Shown here in pieces: positions 1-12,309 of a DNA stretch of 64,000 nucleotides (positions are counted from its first letter, which is position 1; each line of letters begins with the position of its first letter). Position numbers and translations under genes: made by a program. The notes beneath the pieces are model-generated. The model did no database searches. It saw only the letters and a program-made list of their open reading frames with translations, and was not told the DNA's origin. Source of the stretch: Daucus carota subsp. sativus (lineage: Eukaryota; Streptophyta; Magnoliopsida; Apiales; Apiaceae); the NCBI RefSeq assembly GCF_001625215.2, contig NC_030387.2:25494517-25558516 (forward strand), read 5' to 3'.

Positions 1-118
1 GCTATGTCTTGCTAAAATTTTACCACTTTTATGACGGCCAGGTTAGATGCATCTAAAAAGGAATTCTATGAATTGCTCTAACAAGTGTGATTACCTAATT
101 TTCTATTCAAGTTTGCAG

Positions 119-3100
119 GATCGCAAAGTGTTTGAGGCTGAGCTTATAGAATGTTTCGGCTCTATTGTGAAGATGCCTCTATTGAAGCCTAATAGGTCAG
201 AATATTTTTCATTTTAGATTTATATGTCAAAGTTGCACATGCCTAATCTATTTGGGTGCGTTAGTTTTCCTTTTAATTTGGAAGACGCCAAAGTGAGCCC
301 GATCTTTTGATGTTTGGGCCTTCAGGGATGGGGGTCAATCTTTAGTGGAAGTATTGATAATTCTTTCAGAGCCCATTATTCTATCATGTTTTCTTCTTAT
401 TTGGTCCCCTAAGCTTCTTGTTACTTTATCCGTAAACCCTCTATCCATATCTCATCTACTGCTGCAAATATTTATGTCTATTAGTACTTCATAAAATTAT
501 TTGATGCAAACTGTTTCTGGATGAAATTTTAAAACTGTATAACATTGGGAAAGGGAGAAAATCTTCAAATCATGTTTATGCATCGAAATCATGGACTTAA
601 TATTTTTAGACATGTAAAAACTAAAAGAGTGTATGTTGGGACGACTTTGCACGAAAGAATAATTCAAAAAATTTATTGTTTTTTTATTATTCTCTCTGAA
701 AGATTGTTGTGCTTATATGGTGTGTACAAGAACTGTCTTACTCTATATACATATAATATACCTGGTAGTGAAAAATAAGATACAAAAATATATAGGACAA
801 CAATCAATTATATACAAGAGAGGCTGTTGCAAAAATTGTATTGCTATGAGGATAGGTTGCAATATCTCACAAGTCATCTAAAAAATAGAAAGATGCTCAA
901 ATCTTAAAAGAAACTAATAAATGTGAAGCATCGGACAAGAAGAGGGATGAAAAATAAGTTGTGATTATGTTCTGTAAAAAAAATATTAATAGCAGTCTGG
1001 AGGTAGGAAAAATGAGCTATCTTCTAAAATGATATACGAGGATGATAAAGTAGGCTACTAATGACATAAAGTACTGGATATAGTGTTTGGATGAGTTGAG
1101 GCTCCAACATGTAAGAGTAAGTGGCAACATGTGAAATCCTTATTGAATTGCAACCGTATCTGTTTCACCAAGCAGATAGTTTACAGAACAAAACTTCAAG
1201 CTCTATTTGTTGCATTCTTTTACCTTCTTCTAGGATCAAGAAGTCCGTGTTCCTGTATATTTTGAGATTTCTGAATTTGTAGTTAAGGCATGGTTACCTG
1301 TATGAGTTGCCTTGTCTTGGAAGCTATTCATATTAAATTCTCCCTGGACAAGGTACATATATTCGTATAGTTGTGCTTAAAGCTTTACTTTTTTCCATTT
1401 TATTTTCTCCACATGAAGGAGTCCTTTACCTGAATCTGTGACGTCCATTCTGGAGGAGGGGATAGACCTGTTCAGGCTTCATTCTATCAAACATAGAAGG
1501 TTGGTACTAGCCTGCTTGTCAAGTTTCGATTAAAATTTACCCCAGAAAAGGTAGTCACAGTGTCATGTGTAGACTATATGAATGTTTTATCTTATGTAGC
1601 GAACCTTCCATTTTTCTTTGCATAAAGAAGCTTACTGAAAGCGTACTTTACCTGGGGCCATTTTGCGTTATATTATATAACTTATCACGTAGAATAAGCT
1701 AAGACATTTTTTGGTCATTTGTGTAAAAAGTATAAGTAGCTTCATAGTGACTTCTAGAATTGTGATAAAATGGAAGTAGTTGATTATTTCAGATGCTTAT
1801 TTAAAATTTGTAATTTGACTTAATAAAATAAGTATATCCTTTTTGAATGAAATTTATGGTAATTCTTTTTTGTTTTGTTATATACTACACTATTTAAGTT
1901 ATGTTATTAATAAAATTGTCCGAATAGGTATATAACTTGCAAGTTTGAAAATTACTTCTGCTTATAAGTTATGTCGTAATTTCAAGTAATTTTTTTACAT
2001 ACATGAAATACAAGACTCGTTTTTTCAAGATTGTAGGCTCTATTTTTCCTGCTATATATGATCTTGATCCAATTAATGCCAATGTAATGGGTATGGTTGT
2101 GGTCAGCCGAGAAGTTGAATCAATAACATTCAAATTACTAGATTAACCTGAAGATTTATCAGGGATTGTAATAATTTATGACATCAAATGATTACAAAAT
2201 CAACAACAAATATTTTGGAATGTGAAGTTATTTTCTGAGGCTTTCTATCTGTCCTGCAGATTGGATTCCAGCAAAGGAACATACGCACAACAATGGGCTA
2301 AATGGGAGAAGAAGTTGCGGGATATTATATATATAAATGCTGAGTATCTCAATTCAGTTCAGGTCTTCCATTCTTCTCATAAGTCTTAAGATTCTTTAAA
2401 CTAATAAACCATTTTATCCACGATTTTGTATTCATGGATCAACAAAGGTCAGTATTTGGAGTATAGCCAATAGTTTCTAGGTAATTGAGATATATATTTT
2501 TAAATGAATGTTTGCTGGAAAAGTATGAATATTAAATACCTTCAACTGGATAACCAACTTGGCTTCACGTGAAAAACAGCCTTAATGTATGCTGACATTT
2601 TTACTTGTAGAGCCAACTACTCATTCTTCTGGTTTCAATAATAAAACGAACAGGAAACAGAAAAAACACAACTTCCCTTCCACCCAACAAAATTTTGGTA
2701 ACTCGGGCACCCATAGTCTTATTATCACCTCCTCCCGCTGGAGCATCCTGCTCTATTACTTATCCCATAACAGAAACTTATAATAAACTTGTTTTACTGC
2801 TCTATTATGAGCTGTTACGCATCGTGCTGAAATTTCAAACATGAGTATCTACTCTGTTTTCCAGGTTCCAATTGATTGCGCAGTAAAACAAGTATTGAAA
2901 CAATTAGGAACTCTTGCAAAGGGAGATTACTCTAGGCCAAGACCTATTACAGCAAAAAGAAAAGCAGGAAGCATCATATTTGCAGCAGTTAATATCCCTG
3001 TCACTGAATTACAAGGTCTTCTTCATAAAGTAAGTAATGGTTTGCTACATACTATAAATGATGTTTTGCCAACTTGCTAAATAATTGCCTTCTATATAAT

Positions 3101-3865
3101 ATTATGAAGCTCCATATATATATATATGTATACATATATTATGTACATTACCAAACTCGTGGAAGCAGTTTATAAAATTAAACGTTTTTCTTAAATCTTT
3201 TAACTTGAAGAATAAACATCATGGTAATAACTATGCAGATAGTTAGGGTACTGAATCTTAGAGATCAAGCTACTTGGTTAATTGTTTGTATTTTTACCTT
3301 GGTTTCTTGGTGGAGAATATTTCTGTTTTTAGATTATTAGAGAGGAAATTTTATCTGTTTTAGTTTTCGTAATGCGGAGCAGCAGTTTTATATGCTTTTA
3401 AGGACAATTATTTCTAGGATTATATGCTAATACATTGATCTAGACTTTGATGGGTGCATAATATTTGTATAGCTGGCTGAGAAGAATTCTGAATTTGATG
3501 CCTTTTTAAAAGACAAGAATGTAGATAGGACCCTTAAACAGGCTCATTTGACTCTTGCTCACAAGCAAAATCATGGAGTTACAGCTGTAGCCAGCTATGC
3601 ATCCGTTTTGCATCAAAATGTCCCGGTGGAGATGACTGCTCTTTTCTTCTCGGATAGATGGGCTGCTATGGAAGCTCATCCTGGTTCTGTTGATGGTGAG
3701 GAGGTAAAGTCGAAGAATATGTGGCCTCACATCACATTGTGGACTGCTAAAGGGGCTGCAGCAAAGGAATCCAGCACTTTGCCGCAATTGTTTTTTAAAG
3801 GGAGGGCTACTCTAATCGAGATCGATCCACCTGTGACTGTAGTTGGCACAATAGAGTTTCACTAA
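119..3865 (+). CDS. RNL: Plant tRNA ligase, C-terminal part (5' end outside window)
   Basis: Exons seen: 119-195, 2260-2362, 2865-3029, 3473-3865. All have GT-AG borders and phases that join without breaks; stop TAA at 3863. The product is the C-terminal ~245 residues of the plant multifunctional tRNA ligase (RNL/RLG1), which seals exon halves in nuclear tRNA splicing and in bZIP60 mRNA splicing. The last two exons hold the cyclic phosphodiesterase (2H) domain, with the two HxT motifs visible as AHLTLAH and PHITLWT. The adenylyltransferase domain and most of the kinase domain lie upstream of the window. The first intron shown is about 2.06 kb and may hide nothing more, because the peptide joins continuously across it (KPN-R-LDSSKG). 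Identification rests on recalled similarity to the Arabidopsis protein. Confidence 0.9.
196..2259 (+). other. Long intron of the tRNA ligase gene
   Basis: A 2.06-kb AT-rich intron between two tRNA ligase exons. I see no second gene, tRNA or clear TIR element in it. Short open frames here, for example at 545-778, look like chance frames. Confidence 0.6.
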
Positions 3866-4447
3866 ATTAAACTATATATTTTAGTAACACATTAACACAC
3901 TGAACTCTTTTTGTCATGGTTTCCATAGTAATCATGGTAAGTACATTTTTCCCCATGTTAGTCAAGTACAGTTCTCCTTACGAAAGTATTGACCATAAGT
4001 TTATATTTTCTTATGGACAACGAAGATACTTCTGCCGTACCAAAGCAATGAGAAGTTTAATAACGAATGTATATCTACTTAGATATATAAGTTTATATTT
4101 AGATGTATACATGCATGGTTTATTTTTTGTTATGTATTGGACTAGAATGCCTCCTTTGCTCTTCATTTTTGTTCCAATAGATATTAGGCTTAAATAATTT
4201 CAGGCGCTTCTGGAAATCTTTTTATCTTCACCACCGAGAAAAAGAAAATGTCAACGACTTGATATTAAACTACTAGAGGAAGGTACCAGTACCACTAACA
4301 ATGCTATATAGCTCCCGCAAATCACTTTTTACTTATAACATATTTCCGTGCTGTGATTACTTTGAATCTCATACATGGTAAATTGTGGCCATTGGGCACA
4401 GCTGTGCATAAATTTGTGAATCAGAGCAGAGTTAAATATGATCACTA

Positions 4448-4632
4448 TCGGTCTTGAAATTTCTAAGGGGTGTTTGGATGGTTGGTGGGAACAAAAATCG
4501 AGAATGAGAATGATGGATATAGGAATGGGGGTTACGGGAATTGGTAACCACGTGGAAGGAATAATTTATCTCAAAGAAGGAACGAGATTCCCATTCCACA
4601 AAAATAAATTTTGCTAATCCAAACACAATATA
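4448..4632. mobile_element. Small TIR element (MITE-like), hAT-type ends
   Basis: The left end reads GGGGTGTTTGGATGG near 4467. The right end is its imperfect inverse (CTAATCCAAACACAAT near 4616-4630). The interior has GAATGG-type repeats on one side and CCATTC on the other, giving a foldback of about 170 bp. No exact TSD was found, so the borders are approximate. The rest of 3866-5224 is ordinary AT-rich intergenic sequence holding the 3' UTR of tRNA ligase and the promoter of the next gene. Confidence 0.5.
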
Positions 4633-5224
4633 TGGATATGATGTTCTGATTCTCGTTAAGCGGACTCATTAACCATGAACCATACGCTCCCAAGTGTTGT
4701 ATTCTTCATCTTTCCCGTGGGAGGGGTTAAGGGAGACCGTCTTTTAATTCCCAGATAACCTTCTTCATATCAGATAATTAGGTGGATGAATTTTCCAAAT
4801 GGTAGATTATGTTGAAGTTGGGTTTGAATACCTCTATGTTCAGTACTTCAGTCCTATGAATGCCTATGAATTAAATGTATTATAAAAAGAAAATGTCAAA
4901 GATATCAAATTTGGTTTAAAAATGGATAAAAATAATACGTATTGTATGGTTATCAGTTAAATTCAAATAATTATAATAATGACCCTGTTTATATATTAAT
5001 CTTTTCAATTAAATTATTTCAAACTGTTAAGTCATTGATCTCAATCATTTTATGATAGATTTTGTACCAAATTGATATGAGCATCATTTCTCTTGAGAAA
5101 ACAATTTGTTTATAGTATTTTTTCTGTAAAGCAAAGCAAAGGGTTGAACTTGAATATTGTACTTAAGTTTGTAGCGGTATAAGATCTAAACTTAAGCTGG
5201 GGACTACTGGGAGCTCTTTCAGCT

Positions 5225-7993
5225 ATGAAGATTTCTCGATTTCCCCCAAATTTTGGGGCTAATCATCTTCTTACAAAATCTCTAAAATCCCTTAATCTCT
5301 GTTTAACCCATCTCCTCATCTTCCTAATCTTCACACTCAGTGTCAATTCCTACAAAATTTCACCTAATTTTCGCCAAATCCCATATTCTAAGCACTGCAA
5401 CGACGTCGTTGCAGAGACCCCTTCTCTTCACCTCACCAACCTCACTCTTGATTTACCCACCGCCATTTTCGCCGGCGGGGCCGAAATTTTCGGCCACCGG
5501 AATGGCTTTTTGGCGGGAAAGGGGGCGAGCGGGTCGGCTTGGTTTCGAACTCATTTTGTGTATGATACAACAAATGATCATGTATTTATGTTTGAGGGGC
5601 GATTGGGGTTGAAGGGTATGCGTGATCATGGTGCTTTTAGGAGGCAATTGAGGATGGTTAGTTATCGGGCTCCGAAAATCCCGGTTAGGCGTAGTCAAGC
5701 TGTGTTTCAGCTACATGGGTTTTGGAATGCTGATTCTGGGAAGGTGTGTATGGTTGGTTCTGGTGTTGGTTATTTACGCAATGTTAATGTTGTTTTGAAT
5801 CTTGATTATCTGAATGTTTCGAGTATTTTTAATAGTTTTGTTAATGGCACGTTGCGGAATTTGGGTAATGTGGGTGATAAGAATTATTTTAAAGGGATTG
5901 AGATATTGGGTGTTTCGATGAGGGGGTATGATTTTATGTTGGTTGAGAGGGAGAAAGTAAGTGCGGTTTTTAGTGAATATGATGATTTGGGAAATGTTTC
6001 TCTTGGTTTCGAGACTAGTAGGGAGGTGTGTTCACTGGTTTCTGGTAGTAGAGTTGAATTGGTTTATTCGGATGATTGTGGTGCTGGTAACTGTAATGTT
6101 CTTGGTGGCGGTAGTGGGGTTGTACCGGTTTTTATGGTCTTTGATGAGGTTGAGTGTATGGAGGATGGGAGAGTTAGGTATTTGTTAAGGTTGTTGAACT
6201 CTAGTCGCAGTACTTTTAACTCACCATTTGATCCTAGTACGACACTCGTTGCTGAAGGTGTGTGGGATGGGGTTAAAAAACGAATGGACTTGGTTGCTTG
6301 TCGGATTATTAATGCTACAGGGTCTTTAAGTATGGGTTCAGTTGGGGACTGTTCCATAAGGTTGATCTTGAGAGTGCCTGCTACATTTTCATTGAGAGAA
6401 AGGAGTGTCATTGTTGGCCAGATGTGGACTAACAAAATGGTGAATGAGTCAGGTTATTTTGGTAGAGTCTCCTTTAGGAGCCAAGAGAATCGACAGCCAA
6501 GACTTGGTGCTTTAAAATATAAGTATGGTGAATATCAAAATCTCGCCTGTCTAAAGAAGATCAAAACAAGAAGAAAAAGAAAGACTTACCCTGATGGGTA
6601 TTCGTCTGATATGAGATTTGACATGACAGTGAGAAATAAGGAGGGTCATACAGCATGGGGTTATTCATCTCCATTATCTGTTGGTGACAAATTTTATGAG
6701 CAACATCAACTTGTCAGTGACCAAACAAAATATGTGGTTGATGGGAATGGGAGTAGTTTGATGAATATTAGTTATGTGCTAAACTTCAAGAATAGTCCCA
6801 ACTTTATGTTGGGTGCTGAAGCTCCTTTGACACCTTCTGTAGTCATCTCGGCTGAAGGAGTATATGATGCGAATACTGGAATGTTATGTATGATAGGCTG
6901 TAGGCATCTTTACTCATACAATGGGATAAAGACTAATAATTCTTTAGATTGTCAAATTGTCGTTACCGCTGCATACCCTCCGTTGAATGCAAGGAATGGT
7001 GGCAACGTGAAGGGAATTATTAAAAGCACTAGGAGCAAGGCAGACCCTCTACACTTTAATAGTCTTGAGTTTCACTCGAGTTCTGTTTACACTTACGGAG
7101 CTAAACAATCATTATGGAGAATGGATCTGGAGATCACGATGGTTCTATTTTCCAATACACTTGCTTGTATTTTTGTTGGTTTGCAGTTGTTTCATGTGTA
7201 TAAGCATCCGGATGTGCTTCCTTTTATTTCAATCGTGATGCTTGTTATTCTCACATTGGCACACATGATTCCACTTTTGTTGAATTTTGAAGCCATGTTC
7301 GTGTCGAATCATATGCGGCAGACTCTTTTTAGGGGAAGTGATGGATGGCTTGAGGTAAATGAGGTGTTAGTGAGGGTGATAACAATGGTAGCTTTCCTGA
7401 TGGAGTTCCGTCTTCTCCAACTAACCTGGTCTGCTAGAATTGAGGAAGAAAGCCTAAAGAATTTATGGGTTTCTGATAAAAAAGTTCTTTATTTATCTAT
7501 ACCACTGTACATTGGTGGTGGATTAATTGCTTGGTTTGTCCATCTGTTGACAAAGCCTTCCATAAACAACATGTTTCTGGTGCTTGAACCTGCCAACAGC
7601 ACACAAATATCTCTACTGGGAGAACTGAAGTCATTTGCTGGCTTGGTTCGGGATGTTGTTTTGCTTCCCCAAATAATTTTCAACTTATTCTGCGACTCTA
7701 GTGTAAAAGCTCTCGCCCCTTCCTTCTACGTGGGGATGCCACTACTTCGTCTGTTACCTCATGCATATGATCTTTACAGGACTCAAAGTTCTTCCTGGTC
7801 CTTCACTTATATATACGCCAATCCTAGAATGGATTATTTTTCAACAGTTTGGGATATTAGTATATGTTGCTTGGGTGTGGTCTTTGTTTTCATCATTTTC
7901 TTGCAGCAGCAGTTTGGTGGCCGTTTCTTCCTTCCCCGGAGCTACAGAGAGAATTATTTGTATGAAAAAGTCCCTGCAACTGGAACTAAGTAG
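5225..7993 (+). CDS. DUF2921 family multi-pass membrane protein, 922 aa, intronless
   Basis: One uninterrupted 922-residue frame. Residues ~26-43 form a hydrophobic leader (signal peptide or anchor) after a basic start. A large ectodomain of ~600 residues follows, with many N-x-S/T sites and two similar halves, each with a CMIG/CMVG-type motif (VCMVGSG near 174, LCMIGCR near 556). The C-terminal third has about six membrane segments, near residues 640-660, 668-690, 718-738, 755-777, 798-818 and 878-900. It ends in a conserved tail with YANPRMDYFSTVWD and FLPRSYRENY. This architecture matches plant DUF2921 (SWEET-like) proteins such as At1g52780/At4g21700. The related FLY1/FLY2 proteins carry an added C-terminal RING, which is absent here. 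Biochemical function is not established for this branch. ATG 5225 is chosen because it gives the hydrophobic leader. Confidence 0.9.
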   Translation: MKISRFPPNFGANHLLTKSLKSLNLCLTHLLIFLIFTLSVNSYKISPNFRQIPYSKHCNDVVAETPSLHLTNLTLDLPTAIFAGGAEIFGHRNGFLAGKGASGSAWFRTHFVYDTTNDHVFMFEGRLGLKGMRDHGAFRRQLRMVSYRAPKIPVRRSQAVFQLHGFWNADSGKVCMVGSGVGYLRNVNVVLNLDYLNVSSIFNSFVNGTLRNLGNVGDKNYFKGIEILGVSMRGYDFMLVEREKVSAVFSEYDDLGNVSLGFETSREVCSLVSGSRVELVYSDDCGAGNCNVLGGGSGVVPVFMVFDEVECMEDGRVRYLLRLLNSSRSTFNSPFDPSTTLVAEGVWDGVKKRMDLVACRIINATGSLSMGSVGDCSIRLILRVPATFSLRERSVIVGQMWTNKMVNESGYFGRVSFRSQENRQPRLGALKYKYGEYQNLACLKKIKTRRKRKTYPDGYSSDMRFDMTVRNKEGHTAWGYSSPLSVGDKFYEQHQLVSDQTKYVVDGNGSSLMNISYVLNFKNSPNFMLGAEAPLTPSVVISAEGVYDANTGMLCMIGCRHLYSYNGIKTNNSLDCQIVVTAAYPPLNARNGGNVKGIIKSTRSKADPLHFNSLEFHSSSVYTYGAKQSLWRMDLEITMVLFSNTLACIFVGLQLFHVYKHPDVLPFISIVMLVILTLAHMIPLLLNFEAMFVSNHMRQTLFRGSDGWLEVNEVLVRVITMVAFLMEFRLLQLTWSARIEEESLKNLWVSDKKVLYLSIPLYIGGGLIAWFVHLLTKPSINNMFLVLEPANSTQISLLGELKSFAGLVRDVVLLPQIIFNLFCDSSVKALAPSFYVGMPLLRLLPHAYDLYRTQSSSWSFTYIYANPRMDYFSTVWDISICCLGVVFVFIIFLQQQFGGRFFLPRSYRENYLYEKVPATGTK

Positions 7994-8242
7994 ATCAAGA
8001 GGAGGAAGTATATGAAATTTCTCACTTGCATACTCTTCCTTCTCCTTGTAGCTCTTCTTTAAGATCTTTTTAAGCATACGAGGGGCTTTATTTGGATGTC
8101 ATCAGGGAGGTTTTGTGAGGAAATGTTCTTCTTTTGCCGGTGCCTTGTATAAATATAAATATAAAAAATATATATGATAATTATATGCATGCTATTGGTT
8201 TCTTGTCTACCCAATTGTCTAATTCTCTGATGTAGAAATTCT

Positions 8243-8993
8243 TAGAGCTGTTCACGAACCGAGCCGAGCCGAGTTTTGACCGAACCGAGCCGAGCTTTAA
8301 TTTTTTTTCTGACGAGCCGAGCCGAGCTTTTTAATCGAACAAAAATTGTGTTCAAGCTCGGTTCGTTAACTAACGAGCCGAACACGAGCTTGTTCGCGAA
8401 CAAATACGAGCCGAGCCGAGTCGAGTCGAGTCGAGCCGAGCCAGAAAAAAAATAAGGACAAACCGCTAGTTGACTCTTAAAATAGCTAACCTAATAATTT
8501 CAATTTTTTTGAAACTTTGTTTATATCACTAAAATGTATATATGTTAACATCCATACAGTTGGATCGGTAAAAAATATTTTTTAAAATATTGAAACACTA
8601 AATTAGGATTAAACACTAGTTAGCGGTACTAGTCAAACTTCTACTTGCCTGTTAAAAACCAAATAAAATTATTATTTCCTAAAATTTTGTTTACATCACT
8701 AAAATATATATATATATTATGTTGAATTCTGAGTCCAATAACATATATAAATTATAAAAAAACCCCGAAAATATTACATTTTTTCGAGCTTTAACGAGCC
8801 GAACTCGAGCCGAACGAGCTCGAGCCGAGCTCGAGCCGAACATACTAAAAGCTCGGCTCGAGCTCGTTTACTTAACGAACAATTTTTTGTGTTCGAGCTC
8901 GAGCTCGTTAACTTAACGAGCCGAGCCGAACGAGCTCTTAACGAGCCGAGCTCGAGCTTGTTCGCGAACAGCTCGGTTCGTTAAACAGCCCTA
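8243..8993. mobile_element. Non-autonomous hAT element with perfect 8-bp TSD
   Basis: GAAATTCT is present at 8235-8242 and again at 8994-9001. The element between starts TAGAGCTGTTCACGAACC and its right end, read inversely, starts TAGGGCTGTTTAACGAACC. Length is 751 bp with no coding capacity. Both subterminal zones are packed with short GAGCCGAGC/GAGCTCGAGC motifs in both orientations, and the centre is AT-rich. The 8-bp TSD and end motif identify the hAT superfamily; the motif arrays may be transposase-binding sites or simple expansion. Confidence 0.9.
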
Positions 8994-10246
8994 GAAATTC
9001 TCGTACCTCTGCAGTACTCAGAAATATACTTAATACATCTCAATAGATATAATTACTGGTATTTGTGCCCGCTACGCATGGGCGTTAACTTTCAATATTT
9101 TTCATCGTATAATATTTAATAAATATTCAATATATAAGTTTTAGCTCTGATCAATTTTATTTATACTTCGATTTGGTCATGTTGCAATTGTTGCTTTTTG
9201 TTTAGTAATTTCACTGATTTTTTTCAAATTTTTTTTGAAATTAAGATTAATGGATATGAACTTTTTTTTTTATTGGATAAGGGAATCAAATACTTGCAAG
9301 TTGACCCTTTTACCGAAGATTTTAATTTTGATGGGAGAAATGCTAGTTTTTAGTACATTGAGGGTCGTCATTTTAAAGTTGGGTAAGGCTAGAAACCCAA
9401 AATCTATCCCCAACTCACGTGGCATGCAAACATACGGCTGATTTTGGTTGAATGGTTTACGTGAATACGTAGTCTTATTACTTATTAGCATGAGTGTAAC
9501 TAATTATTTGAAAATAAATTTTAGAGTACTTGACATTTTCTTTCAAAATTTACTGAAGTCAAATCATGTCTTTAGTTTTACTTGAATTGATTACTTTGTC
9601 ATTATTATTTCTAAAATTGGTTATATTTTTTTTTTCCTACTATCAATCCTTTTAGATTCTTTTTTAACTATTTAATTAAGTTTATAGACTTCTCATGCAT
9701 AGGGCAAATGGATAATAATATAAAAAATAGCATTATGAAAGTTTCACTCATATACTCTTAACTATATTTTAGTTCAATCATAAATTCTTTCACTCTCCTA
9801 TTCTTTCGCTCTCCTAGGTGTCTTTTAGTTGTATCATAAGTCTTTAGAGCCTGCAAAGAACTATCTCTTCTGATATATATTTCATAATTTAATTTGGTTC
9901 CAATATCTTTTTGCTTATTAAATATTCCATAAAAATATTATAAAGTGCATTAATTAAACTAATTTCTATAATGCTTTGTTATCTTTAAAAACCTCATATT
10001 GAGATATTAGTGTTTGTTTCTGATTCAAAATAACCTCCTCTATTCCTTCACACAAAATTTAATTATCTCATTTGTTTGTTTTGTTGTTTGAGGATCAACA
10101 ATTTTATTGCACATAATGGAATCTAGAGACTTGATGGTCACCACAATTCAAACACAACTTCTCCTTCTTTGTATCTATATGTTGTGATGAATCTTTTTGC
10201 TAAACGTGTGGTGGCACAGCTTCATCACCTTGGTTGTTGCATGTGC

Positions 10247-10300
10247 CAACACAAGTGTTATAAATGGACCATTCAACACAAGTGTTATAAATGGACCATT
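10247..10300. repeat. Two-copy tandem repeat, 27-bp unit
   Basis: Units 10247-10273 and 10274-10300 are identical and contain CACAAGTGTTATAAATGG. They lie in non-coding DNA with no other clear feature. Confidence 0.85.
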
Positions 10301-10706
10301 CTTGAAAATCTCATCATACATAAGGTTTGCCATCTTGATAAAGTGACTTCTTATTCTTTCATAGAGTGTAGTTAGATTCTGTTTAGATTTTGTGAACTCA
10401 TCTTACAAGGATTCCAGCTCTGTTTGTTCATCCTTTGCTCCAATACAACTTGTTAGATATAGGTCACAATACATATAAAATGAGTATATAGTTTTATTTT
10501 TGGTTTATACGGGCTTTAATAATACAGACTTTTACAGTCATGTAGAATTTATAATTAGCACGCAGATATCAACTCAAACTTAATATTTTATTAAGCCTGA
10601 AATGCTACATCTGCAGACACAAAGTGTATTCACAACATCTCTTTAACACACAGATGTTCTTGAGAGGAGTTGTAATGAAAAAGCTTAATTGATAAAATAG
10701 AGAGAG

Positions 10707-10831
10707 TGTGCAGCTATATAGTTATAATGCAGCACTCTACTTTTCTTACAAATTTCCTAAAACATCCTTGTGTAGCTTTATAATTATAATGCAACACTCT
10801 ACTCTGTTACAAATTTTCTAAATCATCCTTG
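10707..10831. repeat. Two-copy tandem repeat, ~61-64-bp unit
   Basis: Units 10707-10770 and 10771-10831 share the same order of blocks (TATAATGCA, CACTCTACT, TTACAAATTT, CATCCTTG) with about 80-85 percent identity by eye. This is an old local duplication. Confidence 0.8.
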
Positions 10832-12130
10832 ACAAAGTGTACAGCTTGATTCGGAAACGTACAAGAATAGACCACAATAAATTTATGTTATTTTGTTCCG
10901 TCCTTATGTATCTTATTCATTAATCCTTTGTGTTTCTCCAAATTAATATTGTACACTTCAAACTTGTTCATTTATAGAAAATAATGATGCACAAATTTTA
11001 TAAATGTTTGTCTTCACAATCTTTGGAGTAAATCCATCCAAATAATTTGGCTCAGTGCATTATCTTGAAATGATTAGTACATTTTAATGCTTGACTTATT
11101 GACATGTCGAATCTCTGATATTGCAGAAGGCTCATCAAACTTGTCAACATCTCCGCTTTACTACAAGCTATTTTGAGTTTTATGTGGCACACTTCATAAT
11201 AGACTTTTTTGATGAGCTACCTACCCTAGACTTTGTGGTAGACTTGTTTGATATTGTTGTGACGGGCTTCATGGTAAACATATGCACTAATCGACTCCTC
11301 TTCACTCTATAATATCTTTTTTATTTCGGTAGAATATTTTAAGTGACTTTATGACACAATATGTTTCTTGACATTGCGATATAGTTTATTTGGAGATTTT
11401 GTTGTTAGTCTTCTGACTTATCAATATGTAGCAAACTCTGCACTTCATGTTGATATAATACTTAGAATATCTTTAACTTGACAATTTTACTTTTTCCAAG
11501 TTTTAATATATTCACAATTTGAGGACCGCAAACTTGAACTTCTTCCGGAAAGGTTATCATAGCTTGTTGTTGATATTGTAGAGAGAAAATAATCCAGTAT
11601 TCTCTTTTCAAGGCTTTGCAACCTCTATATTTGGGCTTTACTTCAATTCGACAAAAACAGAAATTAATTAGGTAACAAACTGACCACACTTAGAATTTGT
11701 TATAATGCAAAGATGACTAGTCCAACAAATTACACCCACATTTGCAATACAAATCGATCATAGTTTCTTAAGGTCGGTTTTATAATAGGACTATTTTCAA
11801 ACAAAAGACTGTCTATTTTTTCTGGTTGCTACCTCTTGTTTACTGATTAGAAGCTGTTATGAACAAATATCATAAATTTACCATAATCTTAAACTTAAAA
11901 CTATTAACCAAATATCACATAATCCGACATTCTTATTACATTTATACTATAAAAAACTGCAAGTCCTATAAATAATTCGGAAACAAAGTATCATGCACAC
12001 AAAAATCAGAAATAACTGGGTACATTATGGCAAACAACCTCAAATAATTTTACACCTGAACTGTACGAGCCTTTGCACTTCGTACCAATGTTTGTGACAA
12101 TTATTGTTCTAATATTTTAAAGGGATTTTC

Positions 12131-12309
12131 TATGGTGTGCCCAAGGGCATACAATAATCCCTAACTCGAATAGAAATAGCTTCTTTTGATTGGTGGATGA
12201 ATAATAAATGATAATGACCCCCTGGATTCACATCAACTCCACCAATCAAAATAGATCATTTTTATAGAATTTAGTGTTTATTGTGTGCCCTTGGGCACAC
12301 ATTCGAAAG
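12131..12309. mobile_element. Foldback MITE with GTGTGCCC...GGGCACAC ends
   Basis: The left arm starts GGTGTGCCCAAGGGCATACA at 12134. The right arm holds TGTGTGCCCTTGGGCACACA at about 12282-12301. Homology of the two arms extends inward over 60 bp to GATTGGTGGA and TCCACCAATC, so nearly the whole ~175 bp can form a hairpin. No exact TSD is visible, so the superfamily is uncertain. Confidence 0.7.

Noticed and set aside
9060-9100. Possible Helitron 3' end on the minus strand
   Set aside because: There is a GCCC...GGGC hairpin, but it is followed by CCAG-T instead of CTRR-T and no TC start was found.
10169-10375. Cys/His-rich 68-codon frame resembling a zinc knuckle
   Set aside because: The apparent repeats come from the 27-bp tandem duplication. 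No wider homology in either direction.
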